A stretch of DNA of 64,000 bases from assembly GCA_002104935.1 (NCBI GenBank), contig MCGT01000011.1, positions 434,001 to 498,000 of the forward strand. The letters are read 5' to 3'. Below are positions 35,565 to 48,189 of the stretch, in pieces. The stretch is from Hesseltinella vesiculosa. Taxonomy: Eukaryota > Mucoromycota > Mucoromycetes > Mucorales > Cunninghamellaceae. Below the pieces are notes generated by a model that saw only the letters and a program-made list of their open reading frames with translations, was not told the origin of the DNA and did no database searches. How positions within the stretch are numbered: position 1 is the first letter of the stretch; each line of letters begins with the position of its first letter. The translations under genes and the position numbers were made by a program.

Positions 35565-38500
35565 ATGGACGCGCATCTTCCCGATGACCCTAATTTTCCC
35601 TCGACAGATGACTTGGATACCGATGAAGCAAAAAATATACCCCCTGAACATCTCGAAAATTCCATGAACGATGGATGTGGCGAAGAATACCTGTCCCAGT
35701 TTCTTGACACGCTATTCATCAACACCACGCCCGACACTCCTTGCTTGGATCCCAATCAACTGGATCTCATTCGAAAAGAACGACTTGATCTAGAGCAGTA
35801 CCTGGTCGATGACGAAGAAGAATTGGCCAAAGTTTCCAAAGTGGAACTCAATCCCCGTGAATACCAATTCGAGCTGTTCCAGTTGGCTCTCAAGGAAAAC
35901 ATCATTGCTGTGCTCCATACCGGCAGTGGCAAGACCCTTATCTCTGTCATGCTGATCAAGCAATTTATCATTCAAGAAAAAATGGACCGAATGCAACGGA
36001 TCAAGGTAACAGAACATACATGCTCCACTATCACCGTTTCGTCCACTTTTTTTTTTTTTTTTTTTCGATGAACACCTCTCACAGGTTTTTTTTTTTTTAA
36101 TTGTCAAACTAGACCAAAATCAGTTTTTTCTTGGTAGATCGGGTACCCTTGGTGTTTCAGCAAGCAAGTGTGATTAGCGCTAATTCTGACGCCAATGTAC
36201 AGAAGCTATGTGGTCAGATGAACGTCGACGGTTGGTCTGAAGATACCTGGAAGAAAGTTTATGAAGAGGCCGATGTGTGTGTCATGACAGCCCAAATCTT
36301 TTTGGACTCCCTCCGCCAAGGCTTTGTTCATATGGATCGCGTAAAGCAAAGCAAAGCAAAGCAAAGCAAAAAAAAAAAAAAGGAACACGCTGACCCGTTG
36401 CCCAATTAGGTGAATTTGATCATTTTTGACGAATGCCATCATGCAACAAAGAACCACCCTTACAATGTGATTATGCGCGAATTTTATGATACCTGCCGGG
36501 CCGGTGATAAGCCTCGCATCTTTGGCATGACAGCCTCGCCCATGCACTCCAAGGCTGGTGTGATTTACAGCTCCACGCAAGTGACCGGCATCATTCAAAA
36601 GCGCCTGGCTTATTTTCTTTTTCACGTCACAGGCAACTGGAGCACAACCTGTGTAGCAAGGTATACACAGCCACCAAGATTGATGAGATTAATGCCGTGC
36701 TGAACAGGCCCATGGAACTGGCCATCGAATACGCACCTCCTATTCACTTCACAGATACCCACCTGACGAGTCTGATCATCAGCCGTCTGGGTCACGACAA
36801 AGCTTACAAATTTCTGTACGCTCGCGTGGAAAGCGTCCTGAACGAGCTGGGCCCATGGTGTTGTGACGCAATTTGGAAGCTGCTGCTCAAGGAACTCCAT
36901 TGCAAAGCCGACATCCCGCTGCATCAGGATCAAACAACTGACCTGGGCATGCCTGAGTACCCTGTGCTGGTGACGGACAAGGTCCTAGAAGACTGCATTA
37001 GCATGATCGAACGTCATGTCGTCAGCAAGCCTGCAATCGACCAAACCAACTTCTCCCCCAAAGTCCTGAAGCTCCTGCTGATCCTCCGCACGCTGTCCTC
37101 CAAAGCCCATGCTTTTGTCGGCATCATTTTGGTTGAAAACCGCCACACTGCCTTTGCTCTCCGGATGGTCATCCAAGCCATCGATGAACTCGCTGGATTC
37201 AATGTCGGCATCCTCGTGGGCCATGGATCCAACGAATATGGCGACGTTACGATGGTGTACAAGGAACAAAACCGCACTATTGACGACTTCCGCAACGGCA
37301 AAATCAACCTACTCATAGCCACCAGTGTTGCTGAAGAAGGCCTTGATATCCAGCCTTGCAACCTGGTGATTCGGTAAAAACAAGAATGAAGCTTTCCAAG
37401 GATTGAAAGCAGCAACTCACTTCTTTCTTGCCATTTTTTTTTTCACTGTATTTCCAATGCCAGGTTTGATTTTATGATGACTCCGATCAGCTATATCCAG
37501 TCCCGCGGCCGAGCTCGTCAAAAAGACTCGAAATTCATCATCTTTATGCAACATGGCAACTATAATCAGAAAAGCAGCCTGCACAAGTACCACGTGCTCG
37601 AAGAACAAATGAACATCTTCTGCCAAACAATGCCCGAAGAGCGTAATGTGGCGCTGCGCTTTTTGAATGAACACCAAGACGGCATCCATACCGACGACCG
37701 ATCTTTCAATCCAGACGAAGACAGCCATGAGCTGCATCTGGAAGACGCCTACGTGGTCCAAAAGACCGGCGCCATGGTCACCAAACAATCCGCGGTGGCC
37801 CTACTGATTCGCTACTGCTCCTGCCTCCCCCACGACCCCTATTCAGACTCGAAGCCTTCGTTCGAAATCCAGACCGTCTCCGGCTCAGGCTACAAAAGCT
37901 TTGTCTGCATCATCCACATGCCTGGCAATGCCGCTGTTCGCCTCGTCACCTCCAAAGCCGCCAGCTCCAAAACCCAAGCCAAGAAACTGGCCGCCCTCGA
38001 CTGCGTGCGCCAGCTGCACGACCGCGGCGCCCTCACCGACTACCTGCTCCCCGTCAATTATCGCAAGGAAGTGATCGGTGGACTGGAATCCGTCAAGGAC
38101 GAGAACGGTCTCGTCGTAGGCAGTCGCCGTCGCCAAGGCAGATATGAAAAACGCGCTCCCCAGCTCTGGAAACGGCCGCTCCCGTCCATGGATTGCCAAG
38201 GCAATCTGGTCTGCGAATGGCTCGGCACAGGCGACCCTCAAGACGTTTATGAGCGACAGAAAAAGAGTGTACAGCCCAACGGTAACAACGCACACGACCC
38301 CTTTGCCGATCTCACCATGGCCATGCGTACGACTGCGATCTCCTTTGCGCCTGCCGATCGACCCGATGTCATTGACAGCCACGTGGACGAGCGCCCTCCG
38401 CTGAAGTATGTTCCAGCCGAAGACGAAGTCCCGCTGGAAGACATGGCTGGTCCCTTCTATTTGTGGGCAACCCTGCTGCACCTGGACATTCCTCAAGTCA

Positions 38501-40919
38501 AAGGCATTTCTCTGCGCTCCTTGTGCTTGCTGACGTGGCGGCGGTTTCCTTCCATTTCGCCTTTGGCGTTCCACAACCAAGACACCCTCTTCCACGCCAT
38601 CACTGTGCCAGTGTCCGATGCACCCATCCAACTTTCCAAGGAAAACCTTGCTGCCCTCAAGGAACACAACCTCCTGCTCTCCAGCGCCATCACCAACCGC
38701 TCGTTCACCTGTGCCCTGGGCCAGTTTCCGTACTTTTTGGCCCCTCTGAAGCGCTCCTGGGACCCTACGGCTGTCTCAAGCAGTTCGCTTCTTGCTGCCG
38801 ACCTCCACGCCGCTATCGACTGGTCCGAGGTGCGCCAGTCGGCCAAGAACGAGCCGACACCTGTGACCTGGCAGCATGGCAGCAACTTGGACGACGCGAT
38901 CATCGTCGACTATGGCGACAATGGCCGCCGCTACTTTGTGTCCGAAGTGTGCTACCATCTGACCCCTTCCTCTCCGGTCGACAAGGCGCTTGCTATGCGC
39001 GAGGTCAACGATGCCACGGTGGCTGATTATTATGAACGCAAGTTTTCGTTCAAAGTCAAAGACCCCCACCAGCCGTTGCTACGTGTGCTGAAGACTGGCA
39101 AGGCGCTGAATTACCTGACACCTCACCAAATGATGGATGCCCAGACGCGCAAAACGACGGCTGTCTTTGTGATTCCGGAATTCTGCCAGCGATATGCCAC
39201 GCCCGCCAGCACCTACCAGACCTGGCTGCTGATACCATCCATCATGACCCGCGTCGACGCCCTTCTGCTGTCACTGGATGCTCGCAGTCGCTTCAACCTC
39301 GACATCAGCGATAACTTTATGCTTGAAGCCTTCACCACGCCTTCCGCCAGCATGGGCACCGACTATGAACGCCTGGAAACCCTCGGTGGTAAGACATGGC
39401 ACAAAAAAAAAAAATAGCAGGGACGCGGCGCTCACTCTTTTCATTTCTGGCGACTTTTTTTTATTTTCTGACAGATTCGTTGCTCAAGTTTATTAGTACG
39501 ATTCGGCTGTACATCAACTTCCCGTTTGCAGATGAAGGCAAACTGCATTATTCTCGTATAAAGGTGATCTGTAACCGATCGTTGTACCGTGCGGCCAAGC
39601 GATTGAAACTGTACCGATATGTGACCAGCATAGCCTTCAACCGACGCGACTGGCGACCCCATGGCTATACCGCCAGCGACGATTCCAGTGACTTTTACAA
39701 CCGGACACTACACCATACGCTATCCGACAAGTGTTTGGCCGATGTAGTCGAAGCATCACTTGGGGCGGCCTATCTCAGCGGCGGTCTCGAAGCTGGCTTG
39801 CACTGTGCTATTGCAATGCAAGTGCCTTTTGACGAAATGCGCGTATGGGCTGACTTTTGGCCAACCTACCTGGCTTCCCACCGAAGCGCGCCACCCCGTG
39901 TCGAGATGTTGGCTCACCGCAAAGTCAACATGGTCAAAATACAAGAACTCTGCAACTACGAATTCCAGAACCCGCTCTTGGTTGAAGAAGCCCTGACCCA
40001 TGCCAGTCTGCTCCACTCCAACACACCCTGTTATCAGCGGCTGGAGTTCCTGGGTGATGCGATCCTGGATTTCCTGGTCATCCGCTACCTCTTCAAAACA
40101 TACCCCGGCGCCAAACCTGGCTTGCTGACCGATCTCAAGGACAGCTGCGTCAACAACCGCATTCTCGGCATCATCTGCTTCGAAAACAACCTGCATCGAC
40201 ATATCATCCACTACTCAACGGCCATGATCCGTGACATTGAGGCCCAGCAACGCGAAGTTCAAGCCATCAAGGACCGTGGCGAAGACAAGGCTGAATACTG
40301 GCTGGACCTGAACTTGCCCAAGGTGCTGTCCGACGTGGTGGAAAGTATGCTGGGTGCGGTGTTTGTGGACGCCAAATTCAACCTGGATACTGCCCAAGCT
40401 CTCTTTGACCGTTGGTTCGTGCCTATCATCGAAGCCCATATTTCCCCTCATACCCTCCAAGTCCATCCTGTCAACAAAATGATCAGCGCCTTTCAGCAAA
40501 ACGGCTGTGACAACTTTTTGCTGCGGTAAATACCACTTTCCTGCTTTTTTTTTTCCCGCCATGGTTTTCCTCTACGAAAAAAAGATGGATTAAACGCCAT
40601 TCCTTTTTTTTTTTTTACTGATCTTCAACGTTTGGCTTGTAGGAATATTGGTATTGGCGCTCCAGGGCAAGACATTTCCAAGAGCTTCACATGTGTGGTG
40701 TTTTTGCATGGAAAGCCATTTGCATCGGGTTGCTCGGACAATTTCAAGGCAGCGCGACGGGAGGCGGCGGGAAGCGCCTTGGCCAGACTTGACGACGACC
40801 CAGACTTGCTGGACCGGATTTGTGATTGTGGTATCCATCGTGAACATGAATTGGCCAAGAAACGAGATCGCAGCGCCATGGACTATGACGCCGACAGTGA
40901 TGGCGATTGGGATTCTTAA
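35565..40919 (+). CDS. dcl: Dicer-like ribonuclease III
   Basis: Cuts long dsRNA into small RNAs. About 1,610 residues from about seven exons. The helicase has Walker [16 protein letters not shown] box [14 protein letters not shown], motif [10 protein letters not shown], motif [21 protein letters not shown] and motif [14 protein letters not shown] Dicer dimerisation (DUF283-like) domain follows near [20 protein letters not shown], then a PAZ-like region ending [16 protein letters not shown]. RNase IIIa has [14 protein letters not shown] and [17 protein letters not shown]. RNase IIIb has [20 protein letters not shown] and [19 protein letters not shown] short C-terminal dsRBD follows ([16 protein letters not shown]) and the stop is at 40917. 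All acidic catalytic residues are present, so it should be active. The start codon is about 130 bp from the kinase stop. One acceptor near 36632-36642 is ambiguous. Confidence 0.93.
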
Positions 40920-41055
40920 CTTCCCCCCTTTTTTGAAAAAGTAAATTTGATGTTATGCGCTTTGGTTTTTTTCTTTTAGCTGGTTTGACATCGGCAAAGG
41001 ATGGAGGTGAGCTCGTTGGATTCTTTCTTTATCTATACAGGTTCTAAAAATATAT

Positions 41056-42271
41056 CTACAATTTGCCCTTGAGGTCCACGGGGGTCAGCACCATGTCGGG
41101 ATAGGCTACGTAGTTAGGGTTCATCCATTGGCCACCTACGCGAATCAAAGTGGGTCAGAAAGGTCCCTACAGCATAATGAGTCCTTCTAAACTTACCATC
41201 CACCACAAGGGTGACGCCGTTGATGTAGCTAGCACCATCCGACAGCAAGAAAAGAGTGGCTTGCTCGATATCCTTGACATCACCCATGCGACCCACAGGC
41301 ACGCTTTCGGTTTCAAAACCCACACCCAATCGGCTCATACCTTCGGTGCCGGCCTAAATATTAAAAGAAAGCATGAGCTTCTTTCCTACCCAAACGCTGA
41401 AGTGTCTCTCCCTTTCCATCAGATCATCGGCTTACAATGGGACCAGGAGCAATGCCGTTGACACCTAGATGAAAAAAAAAAAAAAAAGAAAACGTCAGAT
41501 CTAACTGCATGAGGAAGGGATCGACTTACGGACACCATGGGGACCCAATTCGACAGCCCAGTGCTTGGTCAAGGCATCAATGGCAGCCTTGGCGGAGCCA
41601 GCGTGTTGTTGGTAAGGGGTGCCGGTATAGCTAGAAAGAAGAGGGATCGGTTAACAGGATTCGTAAGGTCCATCGGAGGACTTACTAGAGAGTGGCAGAG
41701 ATGTTCAAAATAGCCCCCTTGGAAGCCTTGATGTGTTCGACGGCAGCCTTGGTGGCGTTGAAAGTGCCGAGAAGATCGATTTCGATGACGGTGCGGAAAG
41801 CGTTGTAGGACATGAATTGGAAGGGGGCCAAGAAGTTGCCAGCAGCTCCGTTGATCAGATAGTTCAATGCACCGAATTTCTCGACAGTGGCCTTGACGGC
41901 GTTTTCCATGTCTTCTGGCTTGCGCACATCGCCAGCAACGGCACTGTGGGAGCATAAAAAAAAAGTCAGCATGACCAATCGCGAATGGGGCCAGGATTCA
42001 CTTACACAACTTCACCACCCGTAGCAGTTCTCATTTCTTCAGCAGCCTTTTCCAACTTGGACAGACTATGAAATAAAAGTGAGATGGAGGAAGGACGCCT
42101 AAAAAAATAAAAATAAACCTACGTGCGGCTGACAATGACGGCTTTACCGCCATGACGAACAAAGGCTTCGGTCAAGGCGCGGCAAATACCGCTACCACCA
42201 CCAGTACACATCAACACCTTGCCGTTGAAAATGTCGTTTTTAAAGATTTGGTTTGTAGCGACTGCAGCCAT
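41056..42271 (-). CDS. SPS19: Peroxisomal-type 2,4-dienoyl-CoA reductase (SDR family)
   Basis: An NADPH-dependent enzyme that reduces 2,4-dienoyl-CoA during beta-oxidation of unsaturated fatty acids. It is read on the minus strand from ATG 42271 in about seven exons. It shows the Rossmann motif [55 protein letters not shown], the helix [30 protein letters not shown] and [10 protein letters not shown], all typical of the DECR2/Sps19 group. These lack the usual Tyr of the SDR YxxxK motif and use the HAGSAKAA form. The last residues are KGKL, a weak variant of the peroxisomal PTS1 signal, where SKL or AKL is usual. The stop is at 41056-41058. It converges with Dicer, 136 bp apart. Confidence 0.92.
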
Positions 42272-42878
42272 TGGAATATTAGGGAAGAAAAAAGTAGAGA
42301 AATGAGGGAAAAAAAAAATTCGCTTGCTGGTTTTTAAATCACAGCTCTTCCCCACACAAAAAGACACGTGAAAACCATTGTAGGTGATTTTTCTTTTTTT
42401 GCGGAAAATGGTAGTTGTCATTCCTTATGACACGGCAAACACATCCTTCCTTTCCCACCTTGCCACTCGTCCAGTCCACCCATTTCACTGTGCATTCTCG
42501 TAGACGGTCGAAAGAAGAAAGGGAAACGGAGGAGAGGCCGTTGGCGGTAGGTTCTATTTTTAAGCCATATGCTGCTTTTGGAGGAGTCGGTCATCCGTGC
42601 TAGAATGGTGATCGCAGCAAGTGATGTCGAGGCGGCAATCAATACCGTGTCCAGCCGACGTACATGGTGAAGGTGGGGGTGCGGTGGGGTTACACTATGT
42701 AGGCGTTGAATTTGGGTCCATCTGATAGCGTCTTGCAGCAGTCGTGCGCTCGATCTGTGATTGGCCAGTCTGCGCAGGACGTTTCTTTTGTTTATCAGAT
42801 TTTTTTTTCCTTTTTTTTTTTTTGTTTTTTCTTTTTGTTCATTCTGTTCCCACACGTCGTCTTTCATCGCATTGTGCT
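42272..42878. promoter_or_regulatory. Divergent promoter region, reductase and velvet factor
   Basis: About 600 bp between divergent starts. T-rich tracts at about 42799-42839 precede the proposed velvet ATG. There is an open frame on the minus strand (42418-42867) with no recognisable content. Confidence 0.45.
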
Positions 42879-43990
42879 ATGCCTCAACGCTCAAAGTTGT
42901 TTGAACCCTGTCTAACAAGTAGTCATTGCCGTTCCATGTAAATGCAGCAACAACAAAAAACCTAATAATGTATTTACGTCATATCTTTTTTTGCTTTTTG
43001 GCTAGGCTAGCAGACGACAGTCTCGTTGTTGCCCAACAACCTCGCCTGGCTCTTGTAAGCTCACATAAGGAAAGAGGTAAGGCCGATGTCACCAGCATTT
43101 TGAAGACAAAAGAAGAAATGGAACGAGTGTTTTTTTTACAGGTCGCAAAGTGCTTGATCCACCGCCAATCGTTCGCCTCCGACCTGAAGTTTGTCCTCGA
43201 TATCAGAGTCTGTTGCACAGCCCATGTCTTTGGCTGTGTGCAAACTTGGCCCATCCACGTGACAACACTGAAATCTACACGCCCAATCATCTTGCTCTGG
43301 CTGGCCAAGTCGTCTCTTCCCTCTTCAAATATCATGACGAGCAAGGACAAGGTACATTCCTCCCCTTTTTTCACCATGATGGATCCTGACCCTTGCCCTG
43401 CTCCTTTTTTTTAATTTTTTTTTTAGTTCAAGGCTATTTTATCCTGGGAGATCTCTCTGTCAAAGTGGCTGGGACCTATCGACTCCGACTCTCGCTCTTT
43501 GATGTGACCAGGTACGCCCGAATGAGGTGAAAAAGGACAGGACTGATTTTAGTTGTAGTGAGGGAGCTAGCTATATGACATCGATCTTTACCCAGCCATT
43601 TGATGTTTACCCGGTCAACAGCATTGGTCCAAGCCCATGCGCTACGCCTCTGTCCAAATGCCTGTCAAGTCAAGGCGCTCGCATCCGCATTCCAAGGCCA
43701 CCCCAAGCCCCCACGAAACGGTAAAATGTCGTCGGGAAAAATAAGGTTTACACCATTTATAATTTTTTTTTACCTGGTTTAGACTCTGGATGGCAGACGA
43801 AGGTCGAGATTCGACACACGCCAATGAATCGCCGGTGACACCACCATGCACAGAATTGGCATCCTTGCAGAATGTGCTGCCCTTCTTTAACGACGTATCG
43901 ATCCATTTACCGCCAATCAAGAGGCAGTCCATCACCAGGCCATGGAACCAAGCGTCCACATTGACTTTGCTGCCACCCTGCCTGCCTTGA
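42879..43990 (+). CDS. Velvet-domain transcription factor
   Basis: Velvet proteins (VeA, VelB, VelC, VosA) are fungal DNA-binding regulators of development and secondary metabolism. Exon pieces read: LVVAQQPRLALVSSHKERG; RKVLDPPPIVRLRPEVCPRY then LFKYHDEQGQG; FQGYFILGDLSVKVAGTYRL then RLSLFDVT; EGASYMTSIFTQPFDVYPVN and ATPLSKCLSSQGARIRIPR. These match the velvet core in order: QQP, DPPPI, the central strands and the C-terminal TPLS..L..QG..IRI block. A last exon adds a short Ser/Pro-rich tail ending at TGA 43988. The compact size resembles VelB/VosA-type factors more than VeA. The 5' end is uncertain: I place the start at ATG 42879 (MPQRSKLFEPC) joined to the exon near 43014, but the donor is not clear. 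Confidence 0.8.
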
Positions 43991-44373
43991 CTGTTAATTT
44001 AATTGTCACACCAGCTACATTAATTCATCTCTTAGTACCCATGCCCTGCATTGTTTTTATTGTTTATACACTCTACAAAAAAACCTGATATCCCTTTTGC
44101 TGCATTTCTTTCCATTTTTAATTCTCCCCTTGTTCCCTTTGCTCCTCGTCCATTTTTTTTTTTTTTTGCCATATTGAAACAATTAAATTGTCATTGCACA
44201 AATGTATTTTAGCCTCTGTAGGTCATTCTCGTCCAATGGCATGTGCCGAAAGTGGGAGCTGCATTTTCATCCTGTTCAGCTGACTTTTTTTTTTCCTCCA
44301 TTTTTAAAAAAAGGGGGAGTTGTTCGTTCTTCTTTCTTTTTTTTTTATATCTACCTTATATTTCTTCTTCAGC
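43991..44373. other. Spacer between velvet gene and nuclease gene
   Basis: About 380 bp, T-rich, holding the 3' flank of the velvet gene and the promoter of the nuclease gene. No further feature is supported. Confidence 0.5.
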
Positions 44374-45326
44374 ATGGGATCATTCAAGTCCATTGGTCTG
44401 AATCGTATGTTATGGCTCTGGTTTGGCTTTGGCATGGGAGTGATGTTCACTCTTGTGCTGCAATCGGCGGCCTGGATGCCTAATCATGCCCAACACCACA
44501 TGCACAAGCGAGACATCAAGGCCACGACCCGCGCCACCAGCAGCAGCAACTTGACCGATACGATGAACCAATTCGGCGATCCCGGTGATGGCCGTGACTT
44601 TATCGCTCGCGACGAATACTTGTTGTCGTACAGCCGACGTGACCGCGTGCCATCCTGGACCTTTGAACACTTGACTGCCCAATCCTTGGTGGCTGGCCAA
44701 GGCGTCAACCGCTCAAACTCTGCTTTTAAGGAAGACCCTGCCATCATGTCTATCTTCCGCTCGCTCCTTGCCGACTACTCTGGCAGCGGCTACGACCGCG
44801 GCCACACTGCTCCCGCCGGCGATGCCGTTGCCACCCAAGAAGCCATGGACCAGACTTTCTTCCTTTCCAACATGTCGCCCCAAGTCGGTGTTGGCTTCAA
44901 CCGTCAATGTAATCAGCGTCTCTGATGATAAGTGGTATTGATCCCCTTTTTTTATCGCTAGACTGGGCTTATCTTGAAAACTTTGTGCGAAGCTTGACCG
45001 GCACTTTCTCGGATGTATACGTGTACACCGGACCGGCTTTCATTCCTCAAAAGTCCGGCACTACCTTTACCATGTCCTACCCTGTGCTCAATGGCAACAC
45101 AGCCGTGCCCACTCACTTTTACAAGGTTTTGCTCGTTCCTCATGGTTCTGGCTACGCAAGTGCCGCCTTTTTGCTGCCCAACCAAAAGATCGACTCCTCC
45201 ACTGCTCTCACCTCCTTCAAGGTCGACGTCCAAGTCATTGAGAAAGCCTCGGGCCTGGTCTTCTTCTCCAAACTCAGCTCCTTGGATGACCTTTGCTCGC
45301 TCACCACCTGCACAGTCACCAAGTGA
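44374..45326 (+). CDS. NUC1: NUC1/EndoG-type DNA/RNA non-specific endonuclease
   Basis: A Mg-dependent sugar non-specific nuclease of the beta-beta-alpha-metal family, usually in the mitochondrial intermembrane space. Two exons join across an intron near 44910-44962. Residues 12-33 form a hydrophobic helix (MLWLWFGFGMGVMFTLVLQS) after a short basic N-terminus, as in yeast Nuc1. The catalytic motif YDRGHTAPAGD has its His at residue 144. The downstream TFFLSNMSPQVGVGFNRQYW holds the metal-binding Asn. The fold continues with FSDVYVYTGPAFIP and THFYKVLLVPHGSGYASAAF. It ends with TVTK and TGA at 45324. An AATAAA signal lies at about 45340. It looks intact. Confidence 0.92.
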
Positions 45327-45611
45327 AAGCCTGTACTGAAATAAAGCCAGTTTTTCTTCCGCCTGTCTTTTTCCTTCTGCCCTCTGTCGGTGCCACTTTT
45401 TTTGTCATTATGAATCCTACTCGTTGACCGCGCCACTTTAGGTGCCATCTTCCAAGGCTTTGACCAATTTTATACCCCATGATGATTGGAACGCGCAAAG
45501 ACGGTGCCACCTGCTAACGTGGGCTGCTGCTCCTCCCTATTTTTTTTTTAGTTAAATAGCCAAGGTAGCTTGGTCTGTCTACTCTTTTATTTCAAAGAAA
45601 CACTTCAAAAA

Positions 45612-47780
45612 ATGGTTCTACTCGCAATCCTTGATCAATGGCTCAAGCTCCCTCTCAACGTCAATGCAGCAGCTCTGGCTGTTGCAAAAATGATGGACCT
45701 CAGCATGCGTAATCCCACCTGGCTCTGGCTGGTCGGCATTCTTGTCCTTGGCTTGTTCTTCAAACTTTGCTCGCCTCCGGCTCATCTGAGCCATATCCCT
45801 CACGTTTCCCTCTGCAAATTCATCTGGATGATTGTCTCTGGCAAGCCTACCCGCGACATCTCCTTGGCTCTGTCTATGCCCCACATGAAAACGCCCAACT
45901 GCCATATGTATTCTCGATTTGAAGTAACAAAACAGGCGGCGCGGTTTTAAATTGGAAAGAGCTCATTGCCGTGATTTTTTTTAGAGGCTAGGGTGGACCG
46001 TGCATGTGTTTACACCTCAAGCCGCCAAGGCTGTGTTCCTCAATAACAGTAAGGCTGAATATGCATACGTAAAAAAAAAAACACAAACGATTTTTTGCAG
46101 AGATCTTCCCCAAGGTGCAAAACACAGGCTGGGATCAGTCGTTGGCTGATAAATTCTTGAATGGGCCCAACGTCATGACCCATATTGGCCACCGCTGGCG
46201 TGAACACCGCTCGGTAAAACCTGCCCTTTCTCTTTCTCCGCTAAACTGATTTTCATGGCAGATCATCAACCCGGCCTTCCAAAACAAGCTGCCCATTCCA
46301 TTGTTTGGTGAGACCACGTGTAAAATGTTCCAAGTGCTTGATCGAGACCACGGCAACACCGCCTTCGAGGCCGACGTAGGCGACCTCCTGTTCCGATGGT
46401 CGTTGGATATCCTGGGGCTGGCTATTTTTGGCTTTGACTTTGAAGGCTTGACCAAGGACACGGCAAACCCTTGGACACGCATCTACAAGCAATTTGACAC
46501 GGATGTGAAAAAGCCTCTCTTTGCCCTGTTCCCGGCATTGGACTACCAGCTACGCTGGCTCTTTCCCGGCCGGCAAACCGCCCATGAAAATTTCGACAAA
46601 TTCAAGGCCATGCTGCACGAAGTCATCAAGACCAAACGCGCCCACTTCCTCAAACGAAAAGCCAGCTCGGCTCCCAAACCCGAGCGCCAGGATCTCTTGG
46701 ACTTGATGATCGAAAGCCTTGACCAAGAAGGCACCACAATGTCTGATGACGAACTCTATTCCAACGTGTGCATCTTTTTTGCTGGTAAATGAAAAAAAAA
46801 GAGTCGTTTTAGATCGCCTGTGCAAGGATCACTCAATTTTTTTTTTTTTTTTGTGGGCTTAGCTGGTCACGACACTACCGCGTGAGTTTTATTAAAAAAA
46901 GTTGCCAATCAGCTGATCGCCTCCTTTTTTCGCAGATCTGCCTTGAGCTTCTGTCTTTATTACTTGGCCAAGTACCCTGCTTTTCAAGAACAAGCACGAC
47001 AAGAAGCTCTGGCTGTCCTCTGCCCTGACCAAGGCCATGAACCTAACCATGATATCAAGCCCACTCAGGAACAAACAAAGCGCATGCCCTACATCCACCA
47101 ATGTATCAAGGAGACACTGCGAATGAACGGCACCGTGGCATCGCTGGTTCACCCTCGTGTTGCCACACAAGACACAGTGTTGATGGGCACGCCCATCAAG
47201 AAAGGCACCCACGTCTCAGTCAACATCTACGCAAGTCGACAGATCCTGGCCCAAACCAAAAGGCTCATCCTTTTTTTTTTTCATCAGGACCTTCACCACA
47301 ATCCCAGTATTTGGAAAGACCCCGAAACTTTTCTTCCCGATCGGTTTGCCCCTGGAGGAGAATATGAACAACAACCCTTGTCCACAGCTTGGTAACCGCC
47401 TCCATGCTTTGATCCAATAGCTTACCCATTTCTTTTTTTTTTCAGGCTGCCATTTGGTTATGGTGCGAGACAATGCATCGGATTCAAATTCAATATTGTA
47501 CGTTCACAAGCCTTCCATCCACGATCACTTTCAAACCATTGTCTAACGAGTATTTGTTTATTGACAGGCTGAGCAACTTGTGCTTCTACCCATGTTCCGT
47601 AAGTGGCTGGATAGAATTTATGGCGGAGTCGGCAGGCTCACCATTTATTCTGCGCTTCTAGTAAGAAAATATACCTGGCGCCTGCCTGACAACAGTATGC
47701 ATCAAGACCATGCCATCACCAACAACATTGTTGTCATGAATCCCCTCGACATGAGGCTCGTCTTTGAACGACGCTATTAG
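45612..47780 (+). CDS. Cytochrome P450 (array member 1)
   Basis: A microsomal heme mono-oxygenase; substrate unknown. About eleven exons encode about 520 residues. An N-terminal membrane anchor ([16 protein letters not shown]) is followed by a Pro-rich hinge and GWTVHVFTPQAAKAVF. The C-helix has HRWREHRS. The I-helix motif AGHDTTA is encoded by a 19-nt micro-exon (46863-46881). The K-helix has KETLRM (ExxR), the PERF-like block DPETFLPDRFAPGG follows, and the heme loop is FGYGARQCIGF with the axial Cys. The last intron before MFLRKYTWRLPDNS removes a stretch with stops. The stop is TAG at 47778. It is the most divergent of the first five members and intact. Confidence 0.92.
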
Positions 47781-48189
47781 TTACCAGCAACAAATAAACA
47801 TGCATGGCTAAACCCATCTCCTTTTTTTCATACGTAACACTTGAAGCATGGTACAACAAGCTTCCAAGCTTGAATGGATTGGCAACGTTAGGTAGTGATC
47901 ACCATCCGAGAATCACCGTGGCAGGTGCCAGGGATTGAGAAGAGACCCCCCCCCCATTTTTACTCTCTGTGGCCCCTGCGTCAGATGAAACACGGCACAC
48001 AGCTACCGACCCTGGCCAGGTAACGAGATCAAATGATCATCAATAAGAAGTAGATCACAGGCCGAAGGTTGATTGCACAGTTTGAGAACGCCCACCCACG
48101 TCACTTTCCAAATCAAGCCGGTGATTCAATTTGCATAAATGCAGCCACCGGCTGTCGGTTTCTCCTTTTGTTTCTTTTTTTTTTTTTCA
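47781..48189. promoter_or_regulatory. Spacer between P450 members 1 and 2
   Basis: About 410 bp. An AATAAA is at about 47795, a C-run of 9 is near 47948, and pyrimidine tracts lie just before the next ATG. It should hold the promoter of member 2. Confidence 0.45.

Noticed and set aside
45570..47780. P450 member 1 as a pseudogene because its last part shows stops
   Set aside because: A GT-AG intron after MF restores LRKYTWRLPDNS in register with the other members.
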